Positions 9,401-18,615 of a stretch of 64,000 nucleotides of DNA are shown here, piece by piece. Every line of letters starts with the position of its first letter. Position 1 is the first letter of the stretch. This DNA is from Amyelois transitella. Its lineage: Eukaryota; Arthropoda; Insecta; Lepidoptera; Pyralidae. The translations under genes were made by a program, and so were the position numbers. The notes under the pieces were generated by a model that ran no database searches, was not told the origin of the DNA, and saw only the letters and a list, made by a program, of their open reading frames with translations. The stretch covers positions 930,001-994,000 of the forward strand of contig NC_083531.1 of NCBI RefSeq assembly GCF_032362555.1, given 5' to 3'.

Positions 9401-11630
9401 ATTGCCAACAAATCACGACATTGTTTATAAAAAAATATAACTTTATCATTATCACAGAAACAAAGAAATGGTACATAGTTATAAATGAAACAAATCACTT
9501 GCAATTAATTTATCCTATATTGCCATATTATCCTATGAAGGGATCACTTCCAGTCAAAGGGCAAACAATAAAGGAACTACATACATACATATGGTCACAT
9601 CTATATACCTTGCGGGGTAGACAGAGCCAACAGTCTTGAAAAGACTGATAGGTCACGTTCAGCTGTTTGGCTTAATGATAGAATTGAGATTCAAATAGTG
9701 AGGGGTTGCTAGCCCATCGCCTGAAAGAAGAATCCCAAATTTATAAGCCTATCCCTTTATCGCCGTTTACGACATCCATGGGAACGAGATGGAGTGGTCC
9801 TATTCATTTTTTTATTGATGCCGGGAACCACACGGCACAATAAAGGAACTACAATAATATTAATTCCCATTCTATTTACAGGAACCGGAATACTTCAAGT
9901 ACATATTGAAACGTCCTAAGGGCAAAAGGGGCGTTAAACCGGACGAGCAATGCTTCCACGGTTTGCCCTTCAACCAATGTACGGATGGCTTCGAGTAAGT
10001 TCCATTTTTTTCCCCCCATAAATGAGAGGTTTTGGATTTCCACAACCATTATTACGGCTCTGTCGAACCCGCAAGGGATATAGGCGTGATTATATGTTTA
10101 TATATGTATGAGGAATCCTAAGTTTATAAGCCTATCCCTTAATCGTCTTTTACGACACCCATGGGAAAGAAATAGACTGGTCCTTTATGGTCCATGTTAT
10201 AATCCAATATGCGTTAAGTACCCCTGCAAAGGTTGCGGAGGTCAGACGGGAGTCGCTTCGTGTAAAACCTGACTCACCCAATCCAGGATCCATGGTCGAA
10301 GACATACCCCGGGCTCCTCTCCAGAGTGGTGAGGATGCAACCGGGACTAAAGCCAGGAGGAAAACTAACTTTCGCTTATATATAATATTAATTGCGAGTC
10401 TAATGATAAGACGAGTTCTGAATAAATAGCTAAATAAATATACATATACGGGATAAATTATACAGATTGAGTTAGCCTCGAAGTAAGTTCGAGACTTGTG
10501 TTACGAGATACTAACTCAACGATACTATATTTATAATAAATACTTATATAGATAAACATCCAAGACCTAAACCAATCAGAGAAGGTTCGTTTCTCATCAC
10601 GCCCTGACCGGGATTCGAACCCGGGACCTCCGGTGTCACAGACAAGCGTATTACCGCTGCGCCGAAGAGGCCGTCGTAACCTAATACATACATACATACA
10701 TATAGTCACGTCTATATCCCTTACGAGGTAGACAGAGCCAATAGTCCCGAAAAGACTAACTCGTAACCTAATGTTTTCAACTATTACAGACAAGAAACCA
10801 CTAAGAAGTCTACTCGCGATCTGAAACGCACAGCGCAAATAACAGAAGAGCCCGGGCCTTCCAAGAGGAGGCGCTCACTGACAGACTCCTCATGGGACTC
10901 CGATGAAGAACAATTCGAAAATAGTGATGAAAACGGTGATGAAACGAAATCAAGTGAATGTGATGGTGGTGATGTGAAAACTGGACAGTTTAATAATGAT
11001 TTGGGTGATGGAGCTGTGAATTCTGATGGCAACGGTGAAGCTAATGTAGTTAGAGAAGATGTAGTTCTGAACGGAGATCTTAATGAACAAAGAAGTAACA
11101 ACGGCCAAGTTGAAGTGAATATAATTGAGGCTAACCTCAGAAATGGTAATGTGAATGATAACATTGAAGTGAGACCGCTTGCTCATGTTCTTTTTGTGAA
11201 TGTTGGACACCAATTGAGACCGGTTTGTAGGTTGGCTGCACCTAATGAAGTCAACGGTGATGACTTGAGAAGATGGCCTCTGGAACAATTGTCGTTCTTA
11301 AATCAACAAACAACGAACAATCATGACTTGATAACTGACTCGGCTATACGCAGCTTCGGTCATTCGGATGATGATAATATAAATGTGTTCCACATAGGCG
11401 GTCCGCCTAACCCGCAGAATTCTAGACCGAACAAGTCCAATTTGAGAATTTTGTCCGTAGTTGGATATAAGAATATAACGGATAGGAGTTTGGTGCATTT
11501 GAGAACGTCCGCTCCTAATTTGGAAGTGATAGATTTTAGCCGTACTGGTGTTACTGAAAATGGGGTGAACATGTTTAAACTAAGCAGGCCGGAGGTGGAG
11601 GTTAAGTATAGTGCGTTTGTTGAACAATAG
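420..11630 (+). CDS. F-box/leucine-rich repeat protein (FBXL12-like plan), 11 exons
   Basis: Predicted substrate-recognition subunit of an SCF ubiquitin ligase. Exons: 420-486, 786-906, 1241-1408, 2259-2362, 3156-3195, 4030-4207, 5601-5723, 6989-7150, 7677-7853, 9882-9994, 10790-11630; 2,094 nt, 697 aa, all phases consistent. The F-box is at about residues 38-82 (LLDLSDDVLLCILRYC, then TRLASLIRDRSLWQDVD), split by introns 2 and 3. Residues 92-200 are low complexity and Pro/Ser-rich. Leucine-rich repeats occupy about 205-345 (RLTSLSLRGTKCYNMP, PDLEELDVSECGWLE, LPRLEELYLSS) and about 630-685 (NLRILSVVGYKNITD, NLEVIDFSRTGVTENG), separated by an acidic, Asn-rich insert. F-box followed by LRRs defines the FBXL family; the layout resembles FBXL12 but orthology is unproven. 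Exons 8 and 9 are strikingly GC-rich. Donors of exons 8 (GTCGCC) and 9 (GTCACT) are weak. The start is the first in-frame ATG and fits exon 1 phase. Confidence 0.88.
956..1175 (-). repeat. R6 interspersed repeat with (GATA)n tail
   Basis: Read on the minus strand, this ends in TGCAATAAAGAGTTTTATC followed by (ATCT)n. The same end recurs at 6483-6660 and in part at 23575-23650, 52608-52650 and 60560-60720. It is a retroposon 3' end inside intron 2 of the F-box gene. Confidence 0.6.
1550..1668 (-). repeat. R1 SINE-like repeat, partial
   Basis: Head part of the abundant R1 family (GCCGTGTGGTT... then AAAGGCGACTA on the minus strand), in intron 3 of the F-box gene. Confidence 0.7.
1676..2040 (-). 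repeat. R5 repeat with (TTCTA)n tail
   Basis: On the minus strand this ends GTATCCAATTTTGAAAATAAATC followed by pentamer TTCTA units. It matches 6060-6480 (opposite orientation), 32265-32530, 34990-35115, 45885-46035 and 51125-51660. It is probably a LINE- or SINE-type 3' end. Confidence 0.65.
2590..2820 (-). repeat. R2 tRNA-derived SINE
   Basis: The minus strand begins GGCCTCTGTGGCGCAGCGGT (A-box-like) and contains GGTTCGAATCC (a perfect RNA polymerase III B box), then a tRNA-unrelated body ending near GTCCCGTATATAT. It is the left arm of an inverted SINE pair. Confidence 0.85.
2876..3110 (+). repeat. R2 tRNA-derived SINE, inverted partner
   Basis: Same family as the copy at 2590-2820 but in the opposite orientation, 55 bp away, with the A-box-like and B-box sequences retained (GGTTTGAATCC has one change). 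Lies in intron 4 of the F-box gene. Confidence 0.85.
3288..3520 (+). repeat. R1 SINE-like repeat
   Basis: Nearly full copy: head GCCGTGTGGTTCCCGG, internal AAAGGCGACTTAGGG, tail CCCCGCAAGGGATAG followed by CATA units. In intron 5 of the F-box gene. Confidence 0.75.
3520..3975 (-). mobile_element. RTE-like LINE reverse transcriptase C-terminus (R3), fragment
   Basis: The minus-strand frame carries the typical C-terminal end of lepidopteran RTE-like ORF2 proteins: GMLSWFGHVERMN, RLTKQIYEES, GRPRRTYLDQIKDVL, NRRACMKRV, SAYPSGKEA-stop, followed by a (TATG)n tail. It is 5'-truncated, as LINE copies usually are. It sits in intron 5 of the F-box gene. Confidence 0.85.
4386..4678. repeat. (GGAATAGAGT)n minisatellite, block 1
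   Basis: About 29 imperfect decamer copies of TGGAATAGAG with variants TGGAATAGGG, TTGAGTAGAG and TGGTATAGAG. In intron 6 of the F-box gene. Long open frames on the minus strand are a by-product of the repeat. Confidence 0.95.
4772..4906 (+). mobile_element. LINE reverse transcriptase C-terminal scrap
   Basis: The frame reads NELWEKINYLRRRTVLYKLP, SDLKNVNPFNAFKVKLAEYI, then a stop. This resembles the LPSDLKN...F...FK.KL tail seen in many non-LTR reverse transcriptases. It lies between the two minisatellite blocks. Family assignment is tentative. Confidence 0.45.
5079..5543. repeat. (GGAATAGAGT)n minisatellite, block 2
   Basis: Second, longer block of the same decamer, about 46 units, ending only ~58 bp before the 3' splice site of exon 7. 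Higher-order variation is visible, for example an AGAGTGGAAAAGGGTGG segment that recurs about 65 bp apart. Confidence 0.95.
5768..6035 (-). mobile_element. R4 lepidopteran short repeat (Helitron/Lep1-like)
   Basis: The plus strand runs from CTAGCTGTGCCCGCGACTTC to TATAATATTAGTATAGAT. These ends recur at 33650-33922, 37385-37700 and 42803-42993. The ends resemble non-autonomous Helitron-like Lep1 elements; class assignment is from memory of the motif. Confidence 0.6.
6060..6480 (+). repeat. R5 repeat
   Basis: Inverted relative to the copy at 1676-2040, ending CCAATTTTGAAAATAAATCTA, directly followed by a GATA tract belonging to an R6 copy. In intron 7 of the F-box gene. Confidence 0.65.
6705..6915 (+). 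mobile_element. R4-related short repeat
   Basis: Starts ACTATTATAAAGGCGAAAGT and ends GGACGAAGTCGCGGGCGGCC. This is a common lepidopteran interspersed element with a degenerate CTAGT end. It ends about 75 bp before exon 8 of the F-box gene. Confidence 0.55.
7168..7460. repeat. (ATTC)n microsatellite
   Basis: Long imperfect tract of CATT/CATTCACT/GTTC tetramers beginning only ~18 bp after the donor of F-box exon 8. Confidence 0.95.
7905..8262 (-). mobile_element. RTE-like LINE 3' end (R3)
   Basis: The minus strand again encodes GMLRWFGHVERMN, GRPRRTYLDQIKDVL, NRRACMKRV and SAYPSGKEA-stop with CATA/TATG repeats at the 3' end. It is truncated at CGTGAAAGAAGATGT-type sequence. In intron 9 of the F-box gene. 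Confidence 0.85.
8823..8915 (-). repeat. R2 SINE, tail fragment
   Basis: Matches the non-tRNA 3' portion of R2 (ACACAGATTGAGTTAGCCTC on the plus strand). It lacks the tRNA-like head and is abutted by an R4 element. Confidence 0.65.
8915..9075 (+). mobile_element. R4 short repeat, partial
   Basis: Starts ATACTAATATTATAAAGC and continues through CTCAGGAACTAGTGGTTCGA; the CGCGGGCACAGCTAG end is missing. Confidence 0.55.
9585..9835 (-). repeat. R1 SINE-like repeat
   Basis: Near full-length copy in intron 9 of the F-box gene, ending GAACCACACGGCAC on the plus strand and bounded by CATACATA at the tail side. Confidence 0.8.
10437..10672 (-). repeat. R2 tRNA-derived SINE
   Basis: The minus strand has CGGCCTCTTCGGCGCAGCGG then GGTTCGAATCCC (B box) and the family 3' body. 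It lies in intron 10, just upstream of the last F-box exon. Confidence 0.8.
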
Positions 11631-11762
11631 CCTTTAGGATTCATACAGTTAAAAATAGGGAATAGGCTTGTATCAGAGATTTTGTTTGTAAACGCGGGTC
11701 CTACTTTTTTTTGGTCGGTAATTTGACTTTAAAAAGGAGGATATTATGAAACGCCTTGACCT

Positions 11763-11787
11763 AATAAATATACAGGGTTGTCAATAA
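11763..11787 (+). terminator. Poly(A) signals of the F-box gene
   Basis: Two AATAAA hexamers (11763 and 11782) lie 130-160 bp past the F-box stop codon, the expected distance for a short 3' UTR. Confidence 0.5.
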
Positions 11788-11879
11788 AATGTCAAAATTG
11801 TAAGACTTGGTAGCTAAGGTCATAAACAACAACATTTGTTCTATGATTTATGGTAATTTGTTAAATTTACAGTTATACA

Positions 11880-14000
11880 TAAATAAATATCTACTTAATT
11901 ATATGTTTGAATGTTTTCAACTTTTTGTCATTTAACTTTTTATACGCACGCGTCATGCGTTCTTGTGTGAGCATGGTAAAAATGTCACATGTCATTCTTG
12001 GAGCGGTAGACAGAGGCCACATCTATCATCACAGTATATACATCCAGTCACGTCCATATCCCTTGAAGGGTAGACGAAGCCAACAGTCTTAAAAAGACTG
12101 ATAGGCCACGGTCAGCTGTCATCATCACAGCACAATAAATATACTTTTGTTAAATCATTTTTAATTAATGTTTTGAGTTATCCAAGGAAAAACGTTGTTT
12201 TTATGATAAAGTTCTGTATAGCACAGCACATACATATATTGAATAAGTTCATTCGTAAATTACCTTGTATTTCTCTCCATAATAAATAATATTATTAGCA
12301 GAAACAAATAGTGAAAAATGTAAGTTATCCGATTTGCGCTATGGTTAGCATTCATATCGAATGTCAAATTAAGTGAAATTTTTAGAATTGGATTGAACAA
12401 ACAAAAGCACATTTTTTTTTAAATTAGGGTACATGTTAAGTTACATGTAGTTCGTATTTTGTCACAATTACCTAAAAAAAATAATGTAATAGATTTATTT
12501 GTAGCATGTAAATAAATTATTTTTATTTATTATGTACGGATTGTCGTTAATTAAAATGAATATTTTTAAAAGTAAGTGTGATTCGCTAGATGTTTTACAA
12601 AATATTTATACATATATATATAAAGACCTAAAAACATACGGTTTTCGCTTTGATTGGTCAGCCTTACCTTAAATTAATTCGAAATATAATTGAGTAAGTA
12701 AAATTTTAACCTTAAATCTTAATCCGCCTCATTAAAGTTCGCCTTTCTATAATTTGAAGGAGGTTTTTCGAAACTGCAATAAGTTTTGTTAATGAAATCA
12801 TTAAATTTGATAGATAAATATCTAGTTATTAATGAATAAAAAAAAATTTAAATTCCGGGGTAAATAATGATAATTAAGACCAAAAATTCTATGTAGTAAA
12901 ATAATAAAAACTTCTTTTTGTTCAAATATGATAAAGAAAATTTAGTGCGAAACGAAGAATAACTCCGGACTTGGAAAAGATCTCAAAAATACTGTTTTCT
13001 AAAAATTGTTAATGTGTCTGTTATATTGAGTACAAATTAAGAAGTAAATTTTAACAGATTTTTTGTCTCACAAACAAATGTGTCTATTTTACTTGGACAT
13101 ATGTCAGACAAAGGCCAGTTTTAAAACTGTGAATTTGTACTTAATTTAACCGGATATAATATAAAATATTAAAATAAATGTCATGTATGTATCACTATAT
13201 TTTAATACATTAGTACTTGCTTAGTATTTAAATATGCAACTCTCCTTATAGTGTATTTCTCAATAGCGCCCTTCAAAACTTGATGTTTAGTAAACAGCAT
13301 GAAAGTCTTGCTTTACATGCTAACAAAAAATTATATTCAGACTGATGTCCTCAGAAACAAATATAAAGCATGAAAATAGTAAAAATTTTGCCAAAAACAG
13401 TGTGTGATTCATTTAAAGCCAACAGATGATATTTCATTGGGGGAGAATACATTATGAAGAGACAGAATTTAGTATAATATATATGTAAAATTGTATTTTT
13501 AAATAAATGAATTGAATTTGCTTTAAATTGTATTTGTGATTTTCTATTTTGCGATTATTTGCAAGCTCGTTAGCAAAAATTGTAGATTTAATGCATAATC
13601 TTTCATTTTGAATGAATTACGAAAAATTATGCATTGTGCTTGTTGTAGCAACGACCCCAGAACAAGGATTTGAAGAACTTTCTACAGTTTAAAACTTTGA
13701 AAAAGTATTTTAATACGTTACATTTAATTTTTTTTGGCAGAAATCAATTATACAACCCCCTATAGCTATGACTTCTTAACTTTGACATAATTATAAAATT
13801 ACCTTAAATTTATTTGAAATCTAACTTTAAAAGTTATACTGTGTATACCTTTTAGAAGTCGAAATTCTAACGGTATTCTAAACTATTGAACTGATATTTT
13901 ACTGATTGGAATAAAAAATTAAGTTAAAATTTATAGAGATTTGAAGCGGACGACGGACTGTTATATCATTAAACTCATAGGTTTTATTGAATCAATTTTT
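11880..14000. other. Gene-poor AT-rich spacer
   Basis: Between the F-box gene and the secreted-protein cluster. Only a partial R1 repeat (about 12035-12120) is recognisable. No exon-like stretch with splice signals was found. Confidence 0.5.
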
Positions 14001-14003
14001 ATT
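13998..14003 (-). terminator. Poly(A) signal of paralogue 1
   Basis: AATAAA on the minus strand a few bases past the stop codon; a second one lies at 13983-13988. Confidence 0.45.
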
Positions 14004-14008
14004 GAACT

Positions 14009-15387
14009 TCACATTCTATCTTTCAAGTAAAACTTGAGAGTGTCAATCAACTTAATGACAACATTGTGGTAAGTTCTCAAAACGTCGAATGTGTCCAAAA
14101 TCTTATACTCGTTCCACGAAAAAGCGTGTTCCTGCATGTCAGATTTCAAGCGAATCAAGTTTGAGCTCAGTGTGTCCAAATTTGCTGTTATATACCCAAC
14201 CTTGAAGACCATATCGTTGTTAAATCTGTCTTTTATGGCGACCATTGGCTCTAATTTCCCTTTAATGTCACCGAACATATCGTTCAAGTATTCCAATAGT
14301 TTTGCACGAATTAAATTGGGTGGATTGAAGTTTCTGCGGCCGCTGGTAAGAGTTAATGTGTTGGTTAAATTAGCATTTACGTCATTCATATTATTTGTTG
14401 TGTTAACTAGATCGGTATCATTAGATGTAACTGGATCTTGATTGAATTTTTCGACATTAATATCATCATTAACATCTCTTTTGTTTCGCCTTTTGCGTGT
14501 TACATTCAAATTATCTTTATCATTCGCTGACGCACTTTCACCTAAGTTGTTGTCTATATTGCTTGTTTGTATTGTTTTATTTTGTGAAACTATATGTTTG
14601 TCGTTTGATATACTCTCAGTCATACTCAAATCTCGTTTAACTCTGTCATTCTCATCACTGGTCTCGTGTTGAGTTGTAGGACGTTGTTCATCGTCAGATT
14701 TCACTGGAACGGGTAGTTCCATAACGAAATATGCTGTAGTTTTATTTTCATTACGACTTTTCTCAATGTTATCATTAAACTCATTTAGAACACGAAGCAG
14801 TTTATTCAAAACCGTCTTTAGATTGACTTCATCTCTTTCAATTTCTTTTAATGTGGCAGCAGTTGTTTGTGTAGTAGTAGTTTTAATGGTGGTAGGAGCT
14901 TTAGGAAAAAGGTTTTTGAACCAACTTAGAAAACGCCTAGACTGTTCATTGTTATTTAGGTTTTCATCAAAAATGTCACTCCTTTTTGTTATTAACTTGT
15001 TAAGGTGGCGCGTAGTAGGCTTTCCAGTACGCAACATATTCTCATCAGTTTTAATCGTTTCTATAAATCGGTTGAATTCTTGCGACGTGCTCAGATTAAT
15101 TCCGTCTTTGTGCACATCTTTTTTGACTCTCGTTGGTATGTCTATAATTTTGTAATCATTATCAACAAACGTATAGATGTCGTTATTTTCATTTTTTGTA
15201 TATGCATATAAAGGGGATATAATGCCTGAAATATAGAAATAATTCTGTTTTAAACTTGGCTGATGACTTCAAATTTAAAATCATCATAAATCTTTGAAAA
15301 CTAACAGACATTATAAGGGACATTACTATAAACTTGTGATAACATATGCAGTTAATACTCACATAACAACAAAATTGTACCCAACAT
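14009..15387 (-). CDS. Unrecognised secreted protein, paralogue 1 of 3
   Basis: Two exons: 15387-15363 (25 nt) and 15225-14009; 413 aa. The tiny first exon plus the start of exon 2 gives a clean signal peptide, MLGTILLLCIISPLYA, with the phase-1 intron falling in Cys9. The rest is Asn/Asp/Lys/Thr-rich. Recognisable blocks: RRFLSWF at 105-111, a Thr-rich linker, a helical segment ending AYFVMELPVP (about 145-182), an RVKR site at 203-206 and an RNKR site at 255-258 (both fit furin-type RxKR), and a conserved C-terminal block about 310-410 with FKVGY at 349-353. That block aligns with the genes at 16841 and 18616. No known domain is recognised. Several N-x-S/T sites are present. An AATAAA overlaps the region just past the stop. 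Function unknown; secretion and proteolytic processing are inferences. Confidence 0.82.
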
Positions 15388-16840
15388 CTCAGCTAACTGC
15401 AATTAAAAAAAAAAAAAAATTCGAAATTTTATAGTCATAGGGAAAAAGTATTGTTAACAATAATTATAAACAGTCAACAGCATATCAAGTTACCCAAATT
15501 CACCGATAATTTGCCTTTATTACTACGGTATTCAGTCCCGTGCAGGGTATAACAGTATAACTTGATGTGTGGTTCGTACCCACAATAAAAAAGAAATATT
15601 AAGTTTCTAAATGTATACACTAACGCCAAAAGAATGTAGAATATATATTTTGATATTATTACCTAAACACACGAGATTTTCTTTCTTGCTCAAACAAATA
15701 CAATTAAAAATTAACTGTTATAAAAGTTGGAAATAAGTAATTAACTATAACAGAAGTTCATTAGCTGTTACAAGTAAAATTTGGCGGTGTGAACAATGGC
15801 GAATTGATTTGAAGTGAGAAGTACTTTTGGAAGACTTTGGAGGGGGATGAATTGAAAAAGTCTTGGTGAAGGGTCAAGTCAAGACTGCCCTTAACTCATG
15901 AGATTGCATGAAAAGAGTGAATGTAGATGATGCAAAAGTATGAGGGGATCGCGGCAAGAAATGGTCTCTGCCTATTCCTGCGGGACAGAAACGTGATATT
16001 GTAGATCGAAGACTATAGACACTTTTACCAATAGTAAATCGATGTCGAATTATGAGTTCTTCGCTACATTATCACACTTTTAAGGGGTCAGTGAAACATT
16101 ATAACTCTTATAGTTTCGTCCTTTCTGTCTGTTCAAAGGTTCCAGCCATTTTGTTTGAAGTTGAAATTTAAAAGGTTTAAAGGCATTATGCAGTTGCTTT
16201 GAAGAACAAAATTAAACCATTAAGTACATGTAGGTCCTGTTACTATAATGACGTCAATGAAAATAGACCTGCGGGGTTTCATTGGATAGGTAGCGTTGTA
16301 AATGAAATGGGTAGTTAACCAAATCATCAAGCAATCTTTGGTTCAATCAATTGATATTTTGGTGATCTTGCATTCATTGCAGATGGACTGTCTGAATTGC
16401 GATTGGGTAATCTGGCTTGGAACACCAAACGGCCTCAAAGCACGTTGTAACAGGCTGTTCGTCAAGCTTGGAAGTATCATTATCCTCCTGGCGTCAGTCA
16501 GCCTATAACTTATATTGAGTACGAACATGAAGCGACTCCTGTCTTATACCTCCAACTTTCTTAGGGGAACCTGACCCATATTCTATTATGGTTACACGTC
16601 CAGTTACCTGATTGAGCTCCCTTACTTACAAAGGTTTCCCGTAGAGTAAGAGCGTCAGTTGGCAAACTTAAGTACATAATTTAGTAGAGATTCAGGTGGA
16701 TTTGAATTTGTGCACATGCTTCTTAGGGCCTAACCCTTTCACCACGTCGGCTTTCAGAAGAAAGCACCTTCATGTAGTCTGTCATTTAGCTAAAGTAGTG
16801 ATGACAAGCGCTAATTTTAGGGGTAAATAAAAAAATTGTG
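15388..16840. other. Spacer between paralogues 1 and 2
   Basis: Presumed promoter region of the minus-strand gene at 14009. A decayed RTE-like LINE remnant (plus-strand sense, about 15840-16000, with VLVKGQVK- and SAYPSGK-like codons) is the only repeat recognised. Confidence 0.4.
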
Positions 16841-17616
16841 TCATGTAAAGTAAGTTTTATGAAACTGATGTAATTTTAGAAATAATGCAGTTATTTTCTT
16901 ATCAATCACCTTCATTTGTTGAAACACCTCTTCCCACTTCCCATCGGTCCATTTATTCCAATTATCAGTAACATCCTTCTGAATTCTTTTGAATTCCTCC
17001 TCCACACTATCAATTGTACCCAAAATGTATCCTATATTGAAGACTTTATTTTTGTCATAAAATACTTTTAATTCAACCGCCGCCTTATACCTTTCGTCGT
17101 TAACTATAAAGCTATCATTCAATACCTTCTTAATAATAGTCACATTTTTAGTTTCAGTCGAGCCGATTTGTGTGTCAATACCAAATTTTCTTGTTTTGTT
17201 TCCATCGCGTTGTCCGGATTTTATTTCATCGATATTTTTAAAAACCTCTTGTACTCTTTCGATGTTGTGTAAAATTTCTGTAATATTATATCTGTGGTCG
17301 GTTCTTAGTATTAAACTTTTGTTATCTTCCCGGCTACGTTTGCGGGGTCTCTCGCCGAGTTTATACCAATGCTTTCGTCGCCTTAATTGTACATCGTTAT
17401 TTTCGTCCATGATTTTATCACTTTCATCTTGTTTGTCTTCTTTAGATTCTCTTTCGGTATTTTTATGTAATTCAACTGTAATCTTTTGACTTTTATTCAA
17501 ATTTTCGAAATTACGTGCTTGGTCTTTTAAAATTCCACCGTAAATTGTCGTTTCTTTTATAGATGTATGACGCGTAGTTGACATTTCCAATCTAACCTGC
17601 GAAACTACTCCTAACC
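16841..17616 (-). CDS. Unrecognised secreted-protein paralogue 2 of 3 (first exon not found)
   Basis: An open exon from a 3' splice site (TTTCAG then GG at 17616) to TGA at 16841; 257 complete codons. Reading begins LGVVSQVRLEMS, which looks like the second half of a signal peptide and enters in phase 1, exactly as in the two sister genes. The C-terminal block holds KVFNIGYILGTIDSVEEEF and two Trp, matching FKVGY and FKIGY in the paralogues. Basic clusters (LRRRKHWYK, RPRKRS) sit where the others have RxKR sites. It is shorter than its sisters and lacks their RRFLSWF-like block. I could not find a convincing first exon between 17620 and 18500. It may lie in repeat-altered DNA, or translation may start at the ATG at 17584, which would lose the signal peptide. 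A broken gene is possible. Confidence 0.65.
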
Positions 17617-17774
17617 CTGAAATATTTTAAAGAAATTAAAGCGAAGTAAAATGACAAATACACCAATGGACAAAATCACTTATGACTAGAACATCTGTAG
17701 AAATTCAATGTGCAATTTTCAATTCTCGCAGTATCTGAAGATTCAAGTGAAGTGTTCTTAAAGACATTACATTC

Positions 17775-17905
17775 ATACACACATACCAAAACCTCTCCCA
17801 TTGGGGTAGGCAGAGACTATGGATTTCCACTTGCTACGATCCTTACAGACCTCTCTCGCTTCCTCCACACTCATTACTCTTCTCATGCTTATTCGATGAT
17901 AGCGG
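17775..17905 (-). mobile_element. Decayed RTE-like LINE fragment (R3)
   Basis: The minus strand carries MRRVMSVEEAREVCKDRSK-like codons and the GCCTACCCC end of R3. It lies just upstream of paralogue 2, where its first exon would be expected. Confidence 0.6.
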
Positions 17906-18615
17906 GTACCTACTCCTAACATCTCCCTTTTTTATGACATTCGAAATTGGTCCATGGAAGTTCGACAATCAAAGTTCAAGAAAGATACACTCACTATTTT
18001 ATACAACTCCAAGATCTCTAAGGCTAACCAATTAATTTTATGCTCCGATAAAATAATTTCTTTCTTTCTTTATTTAACCTAAATAAAGTGAAAGAGAAGA
18101 TAATAAAATAAACTTTGTCTGTGTGAAAGTTAAGATACATATTTTCTTACAAGAACTTACATACTACCAAATTATAATGGAGATACATTTACAAGGAGCC
18201 TCTGTTAAGCTCGTTGCTTGTGGAAAACATAATATCAAAGTTCCTTGAATTTTACGCTGATTCTTAACATTCATCGATTGATTATACTTATCTATTAATA
18301 AAACTCCACAGCAGAAGTTAACATTTTGCCTGTTGAAAAGCAGTAATATTTTGTTTTAGATTCTGGTTATCTGTATAGTAATTAAACTGATACTAAGCAT
18401 TTATGATGGGCTGATCAGTGTTTGGTTCATACAAATTGGAAGAAAATTGATTAAACGCGCATTATAGTTTTAATCAAGTGTTCAATATTAACGACTTGGT
18501 TGCACCTACTTTTAAATCGACTGCATTGTGAGTGTAATCGATTAGATTCCGAATCATCGGTTCCCAATGATCAAGTGTGCTCGGAAGTAAAATATGCCTG
18601 CTTTCTGGGTACAAT

